Shown: positions 26,736-36,059, counted from the first letter of the stretch. The stretch is 64,000 nucleotides of DNA from Paenalcaligenes hermetiae (GCF_039543645.1 NZ_BAABKD010000008.1:1-64000); one strand, 5' to 3'. The notes: generated from the sequence alone by a model not told the origin. Made by a program: numbers and translations.

Positions 26736-27869
26736 TTACTCTATGATTTGGCGCGGAACTCGCGCTGCTACAGCACACAGTAGCTCATAGCCAATCGTGC
26801 CGGCCGCTTGGGCGACCTCGTCCACGGATGGACCATTTTGCCCCCATAACACTACCTGAGAGCCTACCTGTGCCGATGTGATATCAGTTAAATCCACCAT
26901 TAGCATATCCATAGAAACGCGCCCCACTAAGCGCGTTAACTGCCCATCTACCATAATAGGGGTGCCACTGGGCGCATGACGAGGATAGCCATCGGCATAA
27001 CCACACGCGACCACTCCTAGACGCATCGGCTTAGGACTAATGAAATGATGTCCATACCCTACCCCTTGATGGGCAGCAATATCGCGCACACTGATAATTT
27101 CAGCCATCAGGGTTTGCGCAGGTTGCAAGCCAAGTTCGTGGGCTGAAACCGCTGCAAACGGTGACGCGCCATATAAACAAACCCCTGGTCGTACCCATTG
27201 TTCGGTATGATCCGGTAAGTGCTGCTGCAACGAAGCGGTTAATGTTCCGGCCGAGTTACACACACTTATAGCACCTGGTAATGCGCCTGTTACTGTATTA
27301 AAACACAGTAATTGTTGATAAGTAATACTCGGATCATCATCAGCGCGAGCAAAATGGGTCATTTTCCCTAACGAGGAAATAACCCCTTCTTGTTGTAGCT
27401 CAAGCAAAGCCTGATACGCCCGCTCGAACTGCTCAGGTGCAAAACCCAAACGATTCATGCCTGTGTTGAGCTTTGCCATTACCGCTACAGGACGCCGCAA
27501 ACGAGGAGCTTGCTTTAACCATGTGATCTGTTCCCAGTGGTGAATTACTGTTGTCAGCGTATACTCATCGAGTACGGCAAGGTCTTCTATCGAAAAAAAA
27601 CCCTCTAGCAGCATAATCGGCTTGGTCCAACCTAGCTCGCGGCAGCGTATGGCTTCGTTGATGTCTAACAATGCCAACCCATCGGCTTGTGCAAAACCTT
27701 TAACTGCCTGATCAATGCCATGACCATATGCATTAGCCTTAATTACCGCCCATATAAACGGGGCCGGTCGCCCTAGCGGTGCTACTTGATGGTGCAAAGT
27801 AGAACGAATATGCGCTAAATTATGGCGCATTGCGGCAATAGAGATTTGGACAGCAATAGGACGAGGCAT
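26736..27869 (-). CDS. alr: Alanine racemase
   Basis: PLP enzyme making D-alanine for peptidoglycan. 377 residues. The PLP lysine is K44 in WAVIKANAYGHG; the second-half catalytic Tyr lies in the QGVGYGHHF region, followed by GYADGYPR. I start at the ATG at 27869 (MPRPIAVQIS); a TTG at 27890 is in frame. The gene diverges from hpnC across a 95-base gap that holds a perfect palindrome (27905-27925). Confidence 0.94.
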   Translation of the reverse strand: MPRPIAVQISIAAMRHNLAHIRSTLHHQVAPLGRPAPFIWAVIKANAYGHGIDQAVKGFAQADGLALLDINEAIRCRELGWTKPIMLLEGFFSIEDLAVLDEYTLTTVIHHWEQITWLKQAPRLRRPVAVMAKLNTGMNRLGFAPEQFERAYQALLELQQEGVISSLGKMTHFARADDDPSITYQQLLCFNTVTGALPGAISVCNSAGTLTASLQQHLPDHTEQWVRPGVCLYGASPFAAVSAHELGLQPAQTLMAEIISVRDIAAHQGVGYGHHFISPKPMRLGVVACGYADGYPRHAPSGTPIMVDGQLTRLVGRVSMDMLMVDLTDITSAQVGSQVVLWGQNGPSVDEVAQAAGTIGYELLCAVAARVPRQIIE

Positions 27870-27904
27870 GAGACTACCTAAAAATTTCAAAATACTGAAC
27901 TCGA

Positions 27905-27925
27905 ATGCGGTTCATTTAACCGCAT
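27905..27925. promoter_or_regulatory. palindrome ATGCGGTT-N5-AACCGCAT between alr and hpnC
   Basis: A perfect 8-bp inverted repeat with a 5-base spacer lies in the middle of the divergent gap. It has no T-run on either side, so it is not an intrinsic terminator. Its symmetry and location fit a protein-binding operator, though an mRNA hairpin is possible. Confidence 0.4.
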
Positions 27926-27964
27926 AATAAGATCTTAACGCAATGGTGATTTATACTCCCACTT

Positions 27965-28822
27965 ATGTCTGTCGATCATTATGAAAATTTCCCCGTTGCC
28001 TCGTGGCTGCTGCCCAAGCACCTTCGGCAACCTATTACCCATATTTATTGGTTCTCTCGGAGCGCTGATGATATTGCCGACGAAGGCGATCACAGTGATA
28101 GCTGGCGTTTACAACAACTAGCGGCATACCGTGAAGCGCTTAGCCAGATCGAGCAGGGCAGCTTACATTTACCCCCCTCTGATCCACGCTATAAAATTTT
28201 TACACCTCTAGCGACGGTTATCGAGCAATACCAACTACCTGTTTATCTGTTTGCTGACTTACTCACAGCTTTCGAGCAAGACATTACAGTCAAACGCTAC
28301 CAAAGCTATGAACAAATCCACCAATACTGTCGGCATTCCGCCGATCCAGTGGGGCGTATTCTACTGCACCTGTATCAAGAGCTACGCCCTGATAGTTTAC
28401 GTATGTCGGACGCCATCTGTACTGGCTTACAATTAACCAACTTCTGGCAAGATGTTGCCATCGATTGGGAAAAAGATCGCGTTTATTTGCCGCTCGATGC
28501 GCTCAACGCACATCAGCTCGATGAAAGCTATATTCAACGACGTTGCCAGCAACAGCCCACAACCTCCCAACAAGACCTACAATGGCAACAGCTCATGCAA
28601 GAGCAGGTGCGCTACGCGCGTAGCCTGCTTGAGCAAGGTAAGCCCTTGGTTCAGCGCCTGCCTGGACGGATAGGCTTAGAATTAAAAATGATCATCTTAG
28701 GGGGGCTACGGATCCTAGAGCGTTTAGACCAAGTGCAATATGATGTATTCACTGCCCGCCCTAAGCTTGGCAAGGCAGATTGGTTACGCTTAGGTGGCCG
28801 TCTTTTATTCACACGCTTTTAA
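27965..28822 (+). CDS. hpnC: Squalene synthase HpnC (hydroxysqualene synthase)
   Basis: Second enzyme of the three-step bacterial squalene route: converts presqualene diphosphate to hydroxysqualene. 285 residues with a trans-isoprenyl synthase fold. The first Asp-rich motif is RSADDIADEGDH (about residue 35) and the second is NFWQDVAIDWEKDRVYLP (about 160). It begins the hpnCDE cluster; hpnD follows after 12 bases. Confidence 0.9.
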   Translation: MSVDHYENFPVASWLLPKHLRQPITHIYWFSRSADDIADEGDHSDSWRLQQLAAYREALSQIEQGSLHLPPSDPRYKIFTPLATVIEQYQLPVYLFADLLTAFEQDITVKRYQSYEQIHQYCRHSADPVGRILLHLYQELRPDSLRMSDAICTGLQLTNFWQDVAIDWEKDRVYLPLDALNAHQLDESYIQRRCQQQPTTSQQDLQWQQLMQEQVRYARSLLEQGKPLVQRLPGRIGLELKMIILGGLRILERLDQVQYDVFTARPKLGKADWLRLGGRLLFTRF

Positions 28823-28834
28823 TTTTTTCTCATT

Positions 28835-29704
28835 ATGAGTCCAGACGAATACTGCCAAAACAAGGCGGCCCAAAGCGGCTCCAGTTTTTATTATGCGTTT
28901 TTATTTCTGCCTCCAGAGCGCCGTAAAGCAATTACGGCCTTGTATGCTTTTTGTCGTGAGGTCGATGATGTGGTTGATGAAACCCTTGAGCCTTCCGTCG
29001 CCCGCATGAAGCTTATTTGGTGGCGAGAGCAAGTTAATGCACTCTACAACAACCCAAAAGAGGCAACGCACCCTGTGATGCAGGCCCTCGCACCACATAT
29101 TCATACTTATGACCTGAAAATGACAGAGCTGCTCGCGGTCATCGATGGTATGGAAATGGATTTGGATGAGGTCCGCTATCAAAACTGGGATGAGCTAAAA
29201 AACTATTGTTGGCATGTCGCCAGCGTCGTAGGACTGTTATCTGCAAAAATCTTTGGGCAAACCACCACACAAACCAGTGACTATGCCGTTAAGCTCGGGC
29301 TTGCTTTTCAGTTAACCAATATTATTCGCGATGTAGGGGATGATGCACGCCGTGGCCGCATTTATTTACCTATGGATGACCTAGATCGTTTTCAGGTACG
29401 CCCCGTAGAGATTCTCGATGCACAACATAGTGATCGCTTTGAGGCTTTAATGCGTTACCAAACAGAACGAGCATATGGACTCTACAAAGAAGCAATGCTC
29501 GCTTTACCTGAACAGGATCGACGTGCTCAACGCCCGGGTTTGCTGATGACGGCTATTTACTATGCGTTACTTGAAGAAATAGCCCGTGATCGCTGGGAAG
29601 TCTTAGACAAGCGAATCTCTTTGACACCTATCCGTAAATTTTGGTTAGCGTGGAAAACATGGGTAAGTGGCGGTAAACCTCTGATCAAAAAATTAAGTCG
29701 ATGA
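28835..29704 (+). CDS. hpnD: Presqualene diphosphate synthase HpnD
   Basis: Joins two farnesyl diphosphates head to head to presqualene diphosphate. 289 residues. Aspartate motifs: FCREVDDVVDE (about 35-45) and NIIRDVGDDARRGRIYLP (about 160-180), both complete. It overlaps hpnE by ATGA. Farnesyl diphosphate would come from IspA, encoded 15 kb away in this window. Confidence 0.92.
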   Translation: MSPDEYCQNKAAQSGSSFYYAFLFLPPERRKAITALYAFCREVDDVVDETLEPSVARMKLIWWREQVNALYNNPKEATHPVMQALAPHIHTYDLKMTELLAVIDGMEMDLDEVRYQNWDELKNYCWHVASVVGLLSAKIFGQTTTQTSDYAVKLGLAFQLTNIIRDVGDDARRGRIYLPMDDLDRFQVRPVEILDAQHSDRFEALMRYQTERAYGLYKEAMLALPEQDRRAQRPGLLMTAIYYALLEEIARDRWEVLDKRISLTPIRKFWLAWKTWVSGGKPLIKKLSR

Positions 29705-30999
29705 ATATTGCTATTATTGGCGCCGGATGGGCAGGCTGCGCGGCGGCTTGGCAAGCTCATAAGTTGGGCTATCGCGCCACCGTCTTTGAGGCAGCACCGA
29801 TTATTGGGGGGCGTGCGCGCAAGCATTCCTCACAAGCTCTGGGTCAAATTGCTGACAATGGCCAGCATATTTTATTAGGCGCGTATCAAAGCACGCTTGC
29901 ATTGATGCGTGAGCTTGATCTGGAACCCAAGCAGCATTTTCACCGCTTTGATTTAGATATCAGCAGCATGAAAGCAGACTTTTGTTTTCGTACTGCTGCC
30001 TTGCCTGCCCCGTGGCATTTGCTCGGCGCTCCTTTTCGGAGCCGAGGCGTCAAGTTCAGTGAGTTTTTACAACTACAACAGCTACAACGCTATTTAAAAA
30101 AACAGCGGTGGCAGGTCCAGCCTGGTACGACCGTTGCAGAGCTTTTGCAGCAGACGGGGCAATCCACTCGTTTAACCCAAAAGCTCTGGCACCCTTTGTG
30201 CGTAGCAGCGCTTAACACGCCCATTGAGCAAGCTTGCGCCCAGTTATTTGCCCATGTTTTACGTGATAGCTTAGGGGCAGACCGATCTGCCACCCAAATG
30301 CTTATCCCTTTACGTAATATGAGTGACCTATGGCCGCAGCGGGCTTTGCAACATGCCCGTATACATACTCGCCACCCTATCCGTGCTGTACAGAGACAGG
30401 GGCAACAGTACCTACTGGATGGGCAACCATTTGATGGGGTAATTATTGCAACCAATGCACCCTCTGCTTATCGCCTCCTGCAATCCCTGGATACTGAAAA
30501 ACAAAAACTGGATTTTGCTAATCAAATTACATCCCTTGACTATAACCCCATCGCTACACTTTATTTAAAGCCCGAAAAACCGTGGGAGAATCCTCATGTT
30601 ATGCGTATGCTCGATGAAGACCTACACGGCTTAGCGGCTGGGCAATGGGTGTTTAATCATGGCGCACTCAATAACAGCGAGCTTTATCCACTCATCGCCG
30701 TTACGATCAGCTACGCGAATCGTCTTCAGGGTCACGATAAAACAGAAATTGCTCGCGCTATCATTGCGCAGATCAACCATCAAAGCCCCTGGCCATTACC
30801 TACCATCACAGCGTTTGAACTCATTACTGAAAAACGAGCCACTTTCATTGCTAAACCCCATTTAAGCCGCCCCCATCCGCAAACACCTTGGCCAAATGTC
30901 TTGCTCGCTGGTGATTGGGTTCACAATGATTACCCTGCGGTTTTAGAGGGTGCAGTACGCAGTGGCATAATGGCTGCCAAGGCCTTACAGCCACACTAA
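29701..30999 (+). CDS. hpnE: Hydroxysqualene dehydroxylase HpnE
   Basis: FAD-dependent reductase that removes the hydroxyl from hydroxysqualene to give squalene. 432 residues. The N-terminal Rossmann motif IAIIGAGWAGCAAAW and VFEAAPIIGGRA bind FAD; the C-terminal VLLAGDWVHNDYPAVLEGAVRSG contacts the flavin. Start overlaps hpnD (ATGA). It ends the cluster; no squalene-hopene cyclase gene (hpnF/shc) follows. Confidence 0.92.
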   Translation: MNIAIIGAGWAGCAAAWQAHKLGYRATVFEAAPIIGGRARKHSSQALGQIADNGQHILLGAYQSTLALMRELDLEPKQHFHRFDLDISSMKADFCFRTAALPAPWHLLGAPFRSRGVKFSEFLQLQQLQRYLKKQRWQVQPGTTVAELLQQTGQSTRLTQKLWHPLCVAALNTPIEQACAQLFAHVLRDSLGADRSATQMLIPLRNMSDLWPQRALQHARIHTRHPIRAVQRQGQQYLLDGQPFDGVIIATNAPSAYRLLQSLDTEKQKLDFANQITSLDYNPIATLYLKPEKPWENPHVMRMLDEDLHGLAAGQWVFNHGALNNSELYPLIAVTISYANRLQGHDKTEIARAIIAQINHQSPWPLPTITAFELITEKRATFIAKPHLSRPHPQTPWPNVLLAGDWVHNDYPAVLEGAVRSGIMAAKALQPH

Positions 31000-31003
31000 C
31001 CCA

Positions 31004-31040
31004 TAAAAAAACCCCAACCTTTGACAAGATCGGGGTTTTG
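31004..31040. terminator. bidirectional terminator, hpnE/thrC
   Basis: AAAACCCC (31008-31015) pairs with GGGGTTTT (31032-31039) around a 16-base loop with a short inner CTT/AAG pairing. It can end hpnE on plus and thrC on minus. Confidence 0.65.
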
Positions 31041-31063
31041 CGAAACAAAAAGCGCGGAGTGAT

Positions 31064-32467
31064 CTACGCGTTCTGCAGCATGTAGGCTCGTACCTGCTCC
31101 ACATCCGCATCCATGACCACCACGCGTTGGGGTAAGTCATTTAAGTGTTGCAAATGCTCGGGTACAGGGGCCGGTTGCCCAATGGCTTCCTCAATGGTTT
31201 CAGAAAACTTAGCTGGTAACGCGGTTTCTAATACCAACATGGGCACCCCAGGTTGCATATGGTCGCGTGCCACTTTGACCCCATCTGCCGTATGCGGATC
31301 AATAAGAACCTGCGTTTCGCGGTAAACCTGAGCAATCGTAGCAATACGATCCGCATGTGAGCTTTGGCCAGCTACAAAACCATACTCAGATTCGAAGCGG
31401 TCTTTAAGATGACTCAGATCAAAGTAACCCTGAGTCGCTAATTGGTCCCAAAGCGCACGCAAGGCATCAGGATCACGCCCTACTAAGTCGTACACAAAGC
31501 GCTCAAAGTTAGAAGCCCGTGAAATATCCATAGAGGGGCTAGAGGTAGCATAGGTATGGGCTGAATCGCGAGGGCGATAAATACCCGTGCGGAAAAATTC
31601 CTCGAGCACGTTATTTTCATTAGTCGCTAATACCAAGCGCGCAATGGGTAAACCCATCTGCCGTGCAATATGCCCAGCCAGAATATTGCCGAAATTACCG
31701 GATGGCACAGCAAAGGAAACCTGCTGATCCGCGCTATCGGTTGCACGCAGCCAACCCCAAAAATAATACACCACCTGTGCTGCAATGCGAGCCCAGTTAA
31801 TGGAGTTCACAGCACCCAGTTGCATGGATTGTTTAAAATCCAAATCCCCTGCCAGCTGTTTGACAATATCCTGACAATCATCAAACACCCCTTTAACAGA
31901 TAAGTTATGGATATTAGGATCTTGCAAAGAGTACATTTGGGCGCGTTGAAAATCGCTCATACGCCCATGGGGCGACAACATAAACACATTCACGCGCTTT
32001 TTGCCTCGGAGTGCGTACTCCGCCGCAGAGCCGGTATCACCTGAAGTGGCGCCCAAAATATTGATATGACTATCACGCTTTTCGAGCACGTACTCAAACA
32101 CCTGCCCCAAAAACTGCATGGCCATGTCTTTAAAAGCAAGCGTTGGTCCCTGAGATAACCCAAGAAGCGCCATATCCCCCTGCAAGGGTTTTACCGGCAC
32201 CATGGCCTCGCCCACATATAAGCTAGGATCATACGCTGCCTGCGTTAAAGCACGCAGGTCCTCGGCAGGAATATCATCCACAAATAACGACAGCACAGCA
32301 AAAGCCAGCTCAGCGTAGGATAGATCCCGCCATTGCGCTAAAGTCTGAGCGCTTACCTGAGGGTAATGCTCGGGAATTGCCAAGCCCCCATCGGGAGCAA
32401 GACCTTCGAGTAAAATATCACTAAACGCCTGTGGCGCCATACCGCCACGAGTAGAAACGTATTGCAT
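31064..32467 (-). CDS. thrC: Threonine synthase
   Basis: PLP enzyme, last step of threonine synthesis from O-phosphohomoserine. 467 residues, of the long E. coli/yeast type. Start MQYVSTRGG is diagnostic; the PLP lysine is in PTLAFKDMAMQ (about residue 110), and LGATSGDTGSAAEYAL binds phosphate. Its ATG overlaps the hom stop by one base (TAATG). Confidence 0.95.
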   Translation of the reverse strand: MQYVSTRGGMAPQAFSDILLEGLAPDGGLAIPEHYPQVSAQTLAQWRDLSYAELAFAVLSLFVDDIPAEDLRALTQAAYDPSLYVGEAMVPVKPLQGDMALLGLSQGPTLAFKDMAMQFLGQVFEYVLEKRDSHINILGATSGDTGSAAEYALRGKKRVNVFMLSPHGRMSDFQRAQMYSLQDPNIHNLSVKGVFDDCQDIVKQLAGDLDFKQSMQLGAVNSINWARIAAQVVYYFWGWLRATDSADQQVSFAVPSGNFGNILAGHIARQMGLPIARLVLATNENNVLEEFFRTGIYRPRDSAHTYATSSPSMDISRASNFERFVYDLVGRDPDALRALWDQLATQGYFDLSHLKDRFESEYGFVAGQSSHADRIATIAQVYRETQVLIDPHTADGVKVARDHMQPGVPMLVLETALPAKFSETIEEAIGQPAPVPEHLQHLNDLPQRVVVMDADVEQVRAYMLQNA

Positions 32468-33768
32468 TAGAGGCTCTCTACACGTAAACGGGTTACAGGA
32501 GAACGTACAAAGTCCAGCTTTTGTACTTTTAGAATCGCGTGGTCAATATCGCCCTCGCGTGCTTCATGTGTCAGGAAAATAATATCGGTTTCGTCATTGA
32601 CGGCCGGCTCTTGGAACATAGAGCCAATCGAAATCCCAGCATCAGCCAAGATTCGTGCAATATCGGCCAGCACCCCAGGGCGGTCCGCCACGCGTAAACG
32701 CAAATAATAAGCCGACACAACATCAGCCATAGGCAGCACAGGGATATCTGCCATTGCATCTTGCTGGAAAGCCAAGTAAGGGACGCGGTGGTCATGGTCT
32801 GCGGTCAACAAACGCGCCACATCCACCAAATCGGCTACCACAGCTGAAGCCGTAGGTAGCTCACCAGCCCCAGCCCCATAGTAAACGGTTGAGCCCACCG
32901 CATCGCCATGTACCATGACAGCATTCATCGCCCCCTGAACATTTGCCAGCATGCTGGAAGAAGGAACCAAGGTCGGGTGAACCCGTAGTTCAATACCATT
33001 TTCACGGGAACGTGTAATACCGAGCAGTTTTACGGTATAGCCCAAACGCTCTGCATGAGCAATGTCTTCGGCTGAAAGTGTCGTAATGCCCTCGATATGC
33101 GCTTTAGAGAACTGGACTGGCACCCCAAAGGCCAAAGAAGACAAGAGGCTCAATTTATGAGCAGCATCTACTCCCTCGATATCAAAAGTCGGATCTGCTT
33201 CGGCATACCCCAAGCGTTGCGCATCGGCTAAGGCATCCGCAAAGGATAAGCCCCGGCTACGCATTTCAGAAAGAATAAAGTTTGTGGTGCCGTTAATAAT
33301 ACCCGCCACCCACTGTATACGGTTCGCGGTTAAGCCCTCGCGCATCGCTTTAATAATGGGAATCCCACCAGCGACTGCTGCCTCGAAGGCCACCATCACA
33401 TTTTTTTCCTGTGCGGCGGCAAAAATAGCATTGCCGTGTGTAGCCAAGAGCGCTTTGTTCGCCGTGACCACATGCTTGCCCTGAGCAATGGCCTCCATGA
33501 CCCAGTCTTTTGCTAGGCTCTCACCACCCACTAGCTCTACAACCACATCAATTTCGGGGTTGCGGACAATCTCCATCCCATCGGTAGTAATTTGAACCTG
33601 ATCGCCAACCAATGCTTTGGCTTTAGCGACATCACGCACCGCTACTGCTACCACTTCGATACGACGACCCGCTCGACGCGCGATCTCATCCGCATTTTGA
33701 TTGAGGACTTTCCATGTACCGCCCCCGACAACACCTAAACCAAGTAGGCCTACTTTGATTGGATTCAT
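32467..33768 (-). CDS. hom: Homoserine dehydrogenase
   Basis: Reduces aspartate semialdehyde to homoserine. 433 residues. NAD(P)-binding GLGVVGGGTW at the N terminus, catalytic region GIINGTTNFILSEM, then a C-terminal ACT domain (about 350-430, YYLRLRVADRPGVLADIARILADAGISI) for feedback control by threonine. It overlaps alaC at its start (ATGA) and thrC at its end. Confidence 0.95.
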   Translation of the reverse strand: MNPIKVGLLGLGVVGGGTWKVLNQNADEIARRAGRRIEVVAVAVRDVAKAKALVGDQVQITTDGMEIVRNPEIDVVVELVGGESLAKDWVMEAIAQGKHVVTANKALLATHGNAIFAAAQEKNVMVAFEAAVAGGIPIIKAMREGLTANRIQWVAGIINGTTNFILSEMRSRGLSFADALADAQRLGYAEADPTFDIEGVDAAHKLSLLSSLAFGVPVQFSKAHIEGITTLSAEDIAHAERLGYTVKLLGITRSRENGIELRVHPTLVPSSSMLANVQGAMNAVMVHGDAVGSTVYYGAGAGELPTASAVVADLVDVARLLTADHDHRVPYLAFQQDAMADIPVLPMADVVSAYYLRLRVADRPGVLADIARILADAGISIGSMFQEPAVNDETDIIFLTHEAREGDIDHAILKVQKLDFVRSPVTRLRVESL

Positions 33769-34952
33769 TTAAGCAACCCGTCCTTTCGGAACATATCTTT
33801 AATACCACGTATCGCTTGACGGATACGTTGTTCGTTTTCAATGAGTGCAAAACGCACATACTGGTCGCCGTATTCCCCAAAACCAATTCCGGGGGAAACG
33901 GCTACCTTGGCGTCCTGCAATAGACGTTTAGAAAATTCTAGAGAACCTTCTGCGAGATAATGATCTGGGATTTTGGCCCAAATATACATAGAAGCTTTTG
34001 GCACATCCACATTCCAGCCAATTTCCTGTAGACCTTTGGCTAGCACATCCCGACGACGCTTGTAGCTTTCGGTGATTTCTTTAACACAGTCTTGAGGCCC
34101 TTCGAGCGCGGTAATAGCCGCGACCTGAATAGGGGTAAACGTACCGTAGTCATGATAGCTTTTAATGCGAGCCAACGCATGGACCAGTTTTTCGTTACCA
34201 ACCATAAAGCCAATACGCCAACCTGCCATATTATAGCTTTTACTCATGGTGAAAAACTCGACCGCCACATCACGCGCCCCTTCTACTTGTAAAATAGAAG
34301 GCGCCACATAACCATCAAAAGTGATATCCGCATAAGCCAAGTCATGCACCACCAAAATATCATGCTCTTTGGCCAACGCGACAATACGCTCAAAAAAGTC
34401 CAGTTCCACACACTGTGCTGTGGGGTTACTGGGAAAGCCCAAAATCATCATTTTAGGCTTAGGAATGGCTTCTTTAACGGCCCGCTCGATTTCCTCGAAA
34501 AAATCCACCCCGGGGATCATCGGCACGGAACGGATATTAGCCCCTGCAATCACCGCGCCATAAATATGAATAGGATAGCTAGGATTGGGAACCAATACCG
34601 TATCGCCACGATCCAATGTGGCTAACATCAAATGGGCAAGACCCTCTTTGGAGCCAATGGTAACAATCGCCTCGGTTTCGGGGTCAAGTTTGACCTGATA
34701 ACGACGATCATACCAATCCACAATCGCTTTACGTAAACGAGGAATACCGCGCGACACGGAGTAACCATGGGTGTCAGGACGGCTTGAGGCCTCGACCAAT
34801 TTGTCTACAATGTGCTGTGGAGTGGCACCATCAGGATTACCCATCGACATATCAATAATGTCTTCGCCGCGACGACGCGCCGCCATTTTGAGTTCGCCGG
34901 TAATATTAAAAACATAAGGTGGCAAACGATCTATGCGAGGAAAGCTACTCAT
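33765..34952 (-). CDS. alaC: Alanine transaminase AlaC-type aminotransferase
   Basis: Class I/II PLP aminotransferase, 395 residues, of the AlaC (YfdZ) type that makes alanine from pyruvate and glutamate. Start MSSFPRIDRLPPYVFNIT is typical; MSMGNPDG and the PLP lysine in TMSKSYNMAGWRIGF (about residue 240) are intact. AAGGAATCCC precedes the ATG at 34952. It heads the alaC-hom-thrC operon, the usual order in Burkholderiales, where it may link alanine and threonine synthesis. Confidence 0.92.
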   Translation of the reverse strand: MSSFPRIDRLPPYVFNITGELKMAARRRGEDIIDMSMGNPDGATPQHIVDKLVEASSRPDTHGYSVSRGIPRLRKAIVDWYDRRYQVKLDPETEAIVTIGSKEGLAHLMLATLDRGDTVLVPNPSYPIHIYGAVIAGANIRSVPMIPGVDFFEEIERAVKEAIPKPKMMILGFPSNPTAQCVELDFFERIVALAKEHDILVVHDLAYADITFDGYVAPSILQVEGARDVAVEFFTMSKSYNMAGWRIGFMVGNEKLVHALARIKSYHDYGTFTPIQVAAITALEGPQDCVKEITESYKRRRDVLAKGLQEIGWNVDVPKASMYIWAKIPDHYLAEGSLEFSKRLLQDAKVAVSPGIGFGEYGDQYVRFALIENEQRIRQAIRGIKDMFRKDGLLK

Positions 34953-35018
34953 GGGATTCCTTGGATGTGCAAAAATGAACAAAAGTCCGAATCAATTAGT
35001 GTAATCGAACCGAGACAA

Positions 35019-35033
35019 AGTGGAAAATCCACT
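35019..35033. promoter_or_regulatory. palindrome AGTGGA-AAA-TCCACT between alaC and the Mth938-like gene
   Basis: A perfect 6-bp inverted repeat with a 3-base centre lies in the divergent gap, 66 bases before alaC and 56 before the next gene. No T-run follows. Possible operator for one or both genes. Confidence 0.35.
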
Positions 35034-35089
35034 CAACGAAAAGGGTCGGCTTTGCGTTATGATCAAGGTACGTATCATGGAGATTTATT

Positions 35090-35524
35090 GTGCATCTGCA
35101 AAAAGACACTAACCCTGCGCTCAATACAGTAACCGCCTATGGTGATGATTATATTGAAATCAATAAAACACGCCATCAACGCTCGATTTATTTCACACCA
35201 GAGGGGCAAATTTATGATCTAGGTATACAAAGCCCCTTTGATTTTACTACAGAGCTATTGCAAAAGATCACCGGTGTATGCGCCGCGGCCAAAAGCCCAA
35301 TGGACTTTCTTGATCATGCTGCACCCCGCTTTGAAAACCCAGAGCAAATCGAGGTGTTATTGATCGGTACCGGAAAAACGCAACAACTTTTACCGCCTGA
35401 ACTGTTACATGAGCTACTCAACGCTCGAGTGGGCGTGGAAGTCATGGACAGCCAAGCCGCCGCGCGCACGTATAATATTCTTATGTCAGAGGGCCGCCGT
35501 GTCGTTGCCGCACTGATTATTTAA
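35090..35524 (+). CDS. Mth938-like domain protein (NDUFAF3/DUF498 family)
   Basis: A 144-residue protein with one Mth938-like domain. In mitochondria the homologue NDUFAF3 helps assemble complex I; the bacterial role is unknown. Features: SIYFTPEGQIYDLG, LLIGTGKTQQLLPPEL and GVEVMDSQAAARTYNILMSEGRRVVAALI. The start is GTG, placed by GGAGA six bases before it. It diverges from alaC and precedes bcp on the same strand with 24 bases between. Confidence 0.85.
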   Translation: MHLQKDTNPALNTVTAYGDDYIEINKTRHQRSIYFTPEGQIYDLGIQSPFDFTTELLQKITGVCAAAKSPMDFLDHAAPRFENPEQIEVLLIGTGKTQQLLPPELLHELLNARVGVEVMDSQAAARTYNILMSEGRRVVAALII

Positions 35525-35548
35525 TCATTTCATGCAAAAAGGAAAATC

Positions 35549-36013
35549 ATGTCCACCATTACCGTAGGTCAACCTATTCCCGCCTTTACTGCTGAAAGCA
35601 CCCAAGGCACTATCGACTCCACTGCACTAAAAGGTCAAGCGTACGTTTTATACTTTTACCCACGCGACAACACACCGGGCTGCACAACCCAAGCGCAAAA
35701 TTTCCGCGATCAGCTGCCCGAGTTTGAAAAACTGTCTGTAAAAATCATTGGGGTTTCTCGCGATAGCATGGGTTCGCACGAACGCTTTGCTACTAAGCAA
35801 GAGCTACCTTTTGCCCTAATTAGCGACCTAGATGAAGCGCTTTGTGAGCTGTTTGGTGTCATGAAAATGAAAAACATGTACGGTAAACAAGTACGAGGTA
35901 TTGAGCGCAGCACTTTTTTAGTCAATGCGGATGGTGTGCTTGTTCAAGAATGGCGAGGTTTACGTGTACCAGGTCATGTGGATCAGGTACTAGAAGCCGC
36001 ACGTCAACTCTAA
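35549..36013 (+). CDS. bcp: Peroxiredoxin, Bcp/PrxQ family
   Basis: Thiol peroxidase reducing hydrogen and organic peroxides. 154 residues, aligned with E. coli BCP (156). The peroxidatic Cys is C45 in PRDNTPGCTTQAQ. E. coli's resolving C50 is Gln here (residue 50), while C99 in EALCELFGV is kept. So the enzyme either works with an outside thiol (1-Cys type) or uses C99. GGAAAAT stands before the ATG. It lies upstream of phoH. Confidence 0.92.
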   Translation: MSTITVGQPIPAFTAESTQGTIDSTALKGQAYVLYFYPRDNTPGCTTQAQNFRDQLPEFEKLSVKIIGVSRDSMGSHERFATKQELPFALISDLDEALCELFGVMKMKNMYGKQVRGIERSTFLVNADGVLVQEWRGLRVPGHVDQVLEAARQL

Positions 36014-36020
36014 TTTTCTC

Positions 36021-36041
36021 GCGCTGCCCTACTGGCAGCGC
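36021..36041 (+). other. perfect hairpin in the bcp-phoH gap
   Basis: GCGCTGCC-N5-GGCAGCGC, an 8-bp GC-rich stem, ends seven bases before the GGAG of phoH. No T-run follows (TCTTACGG), so it is not a standard terminator; it may stabilise bcp mRNA or affect phoH translation. Confidence 0.5.
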
Positions 36042-36059
36042 TCTTACGGAGCTATCTTT

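Noticed and set aside
34953..35089. Threonine attenuator or leader peptide before alaC-hom-thrC
   Set aside because: No short frame with Thr/Ile runs and no competing hairpins with a T-run were seen.
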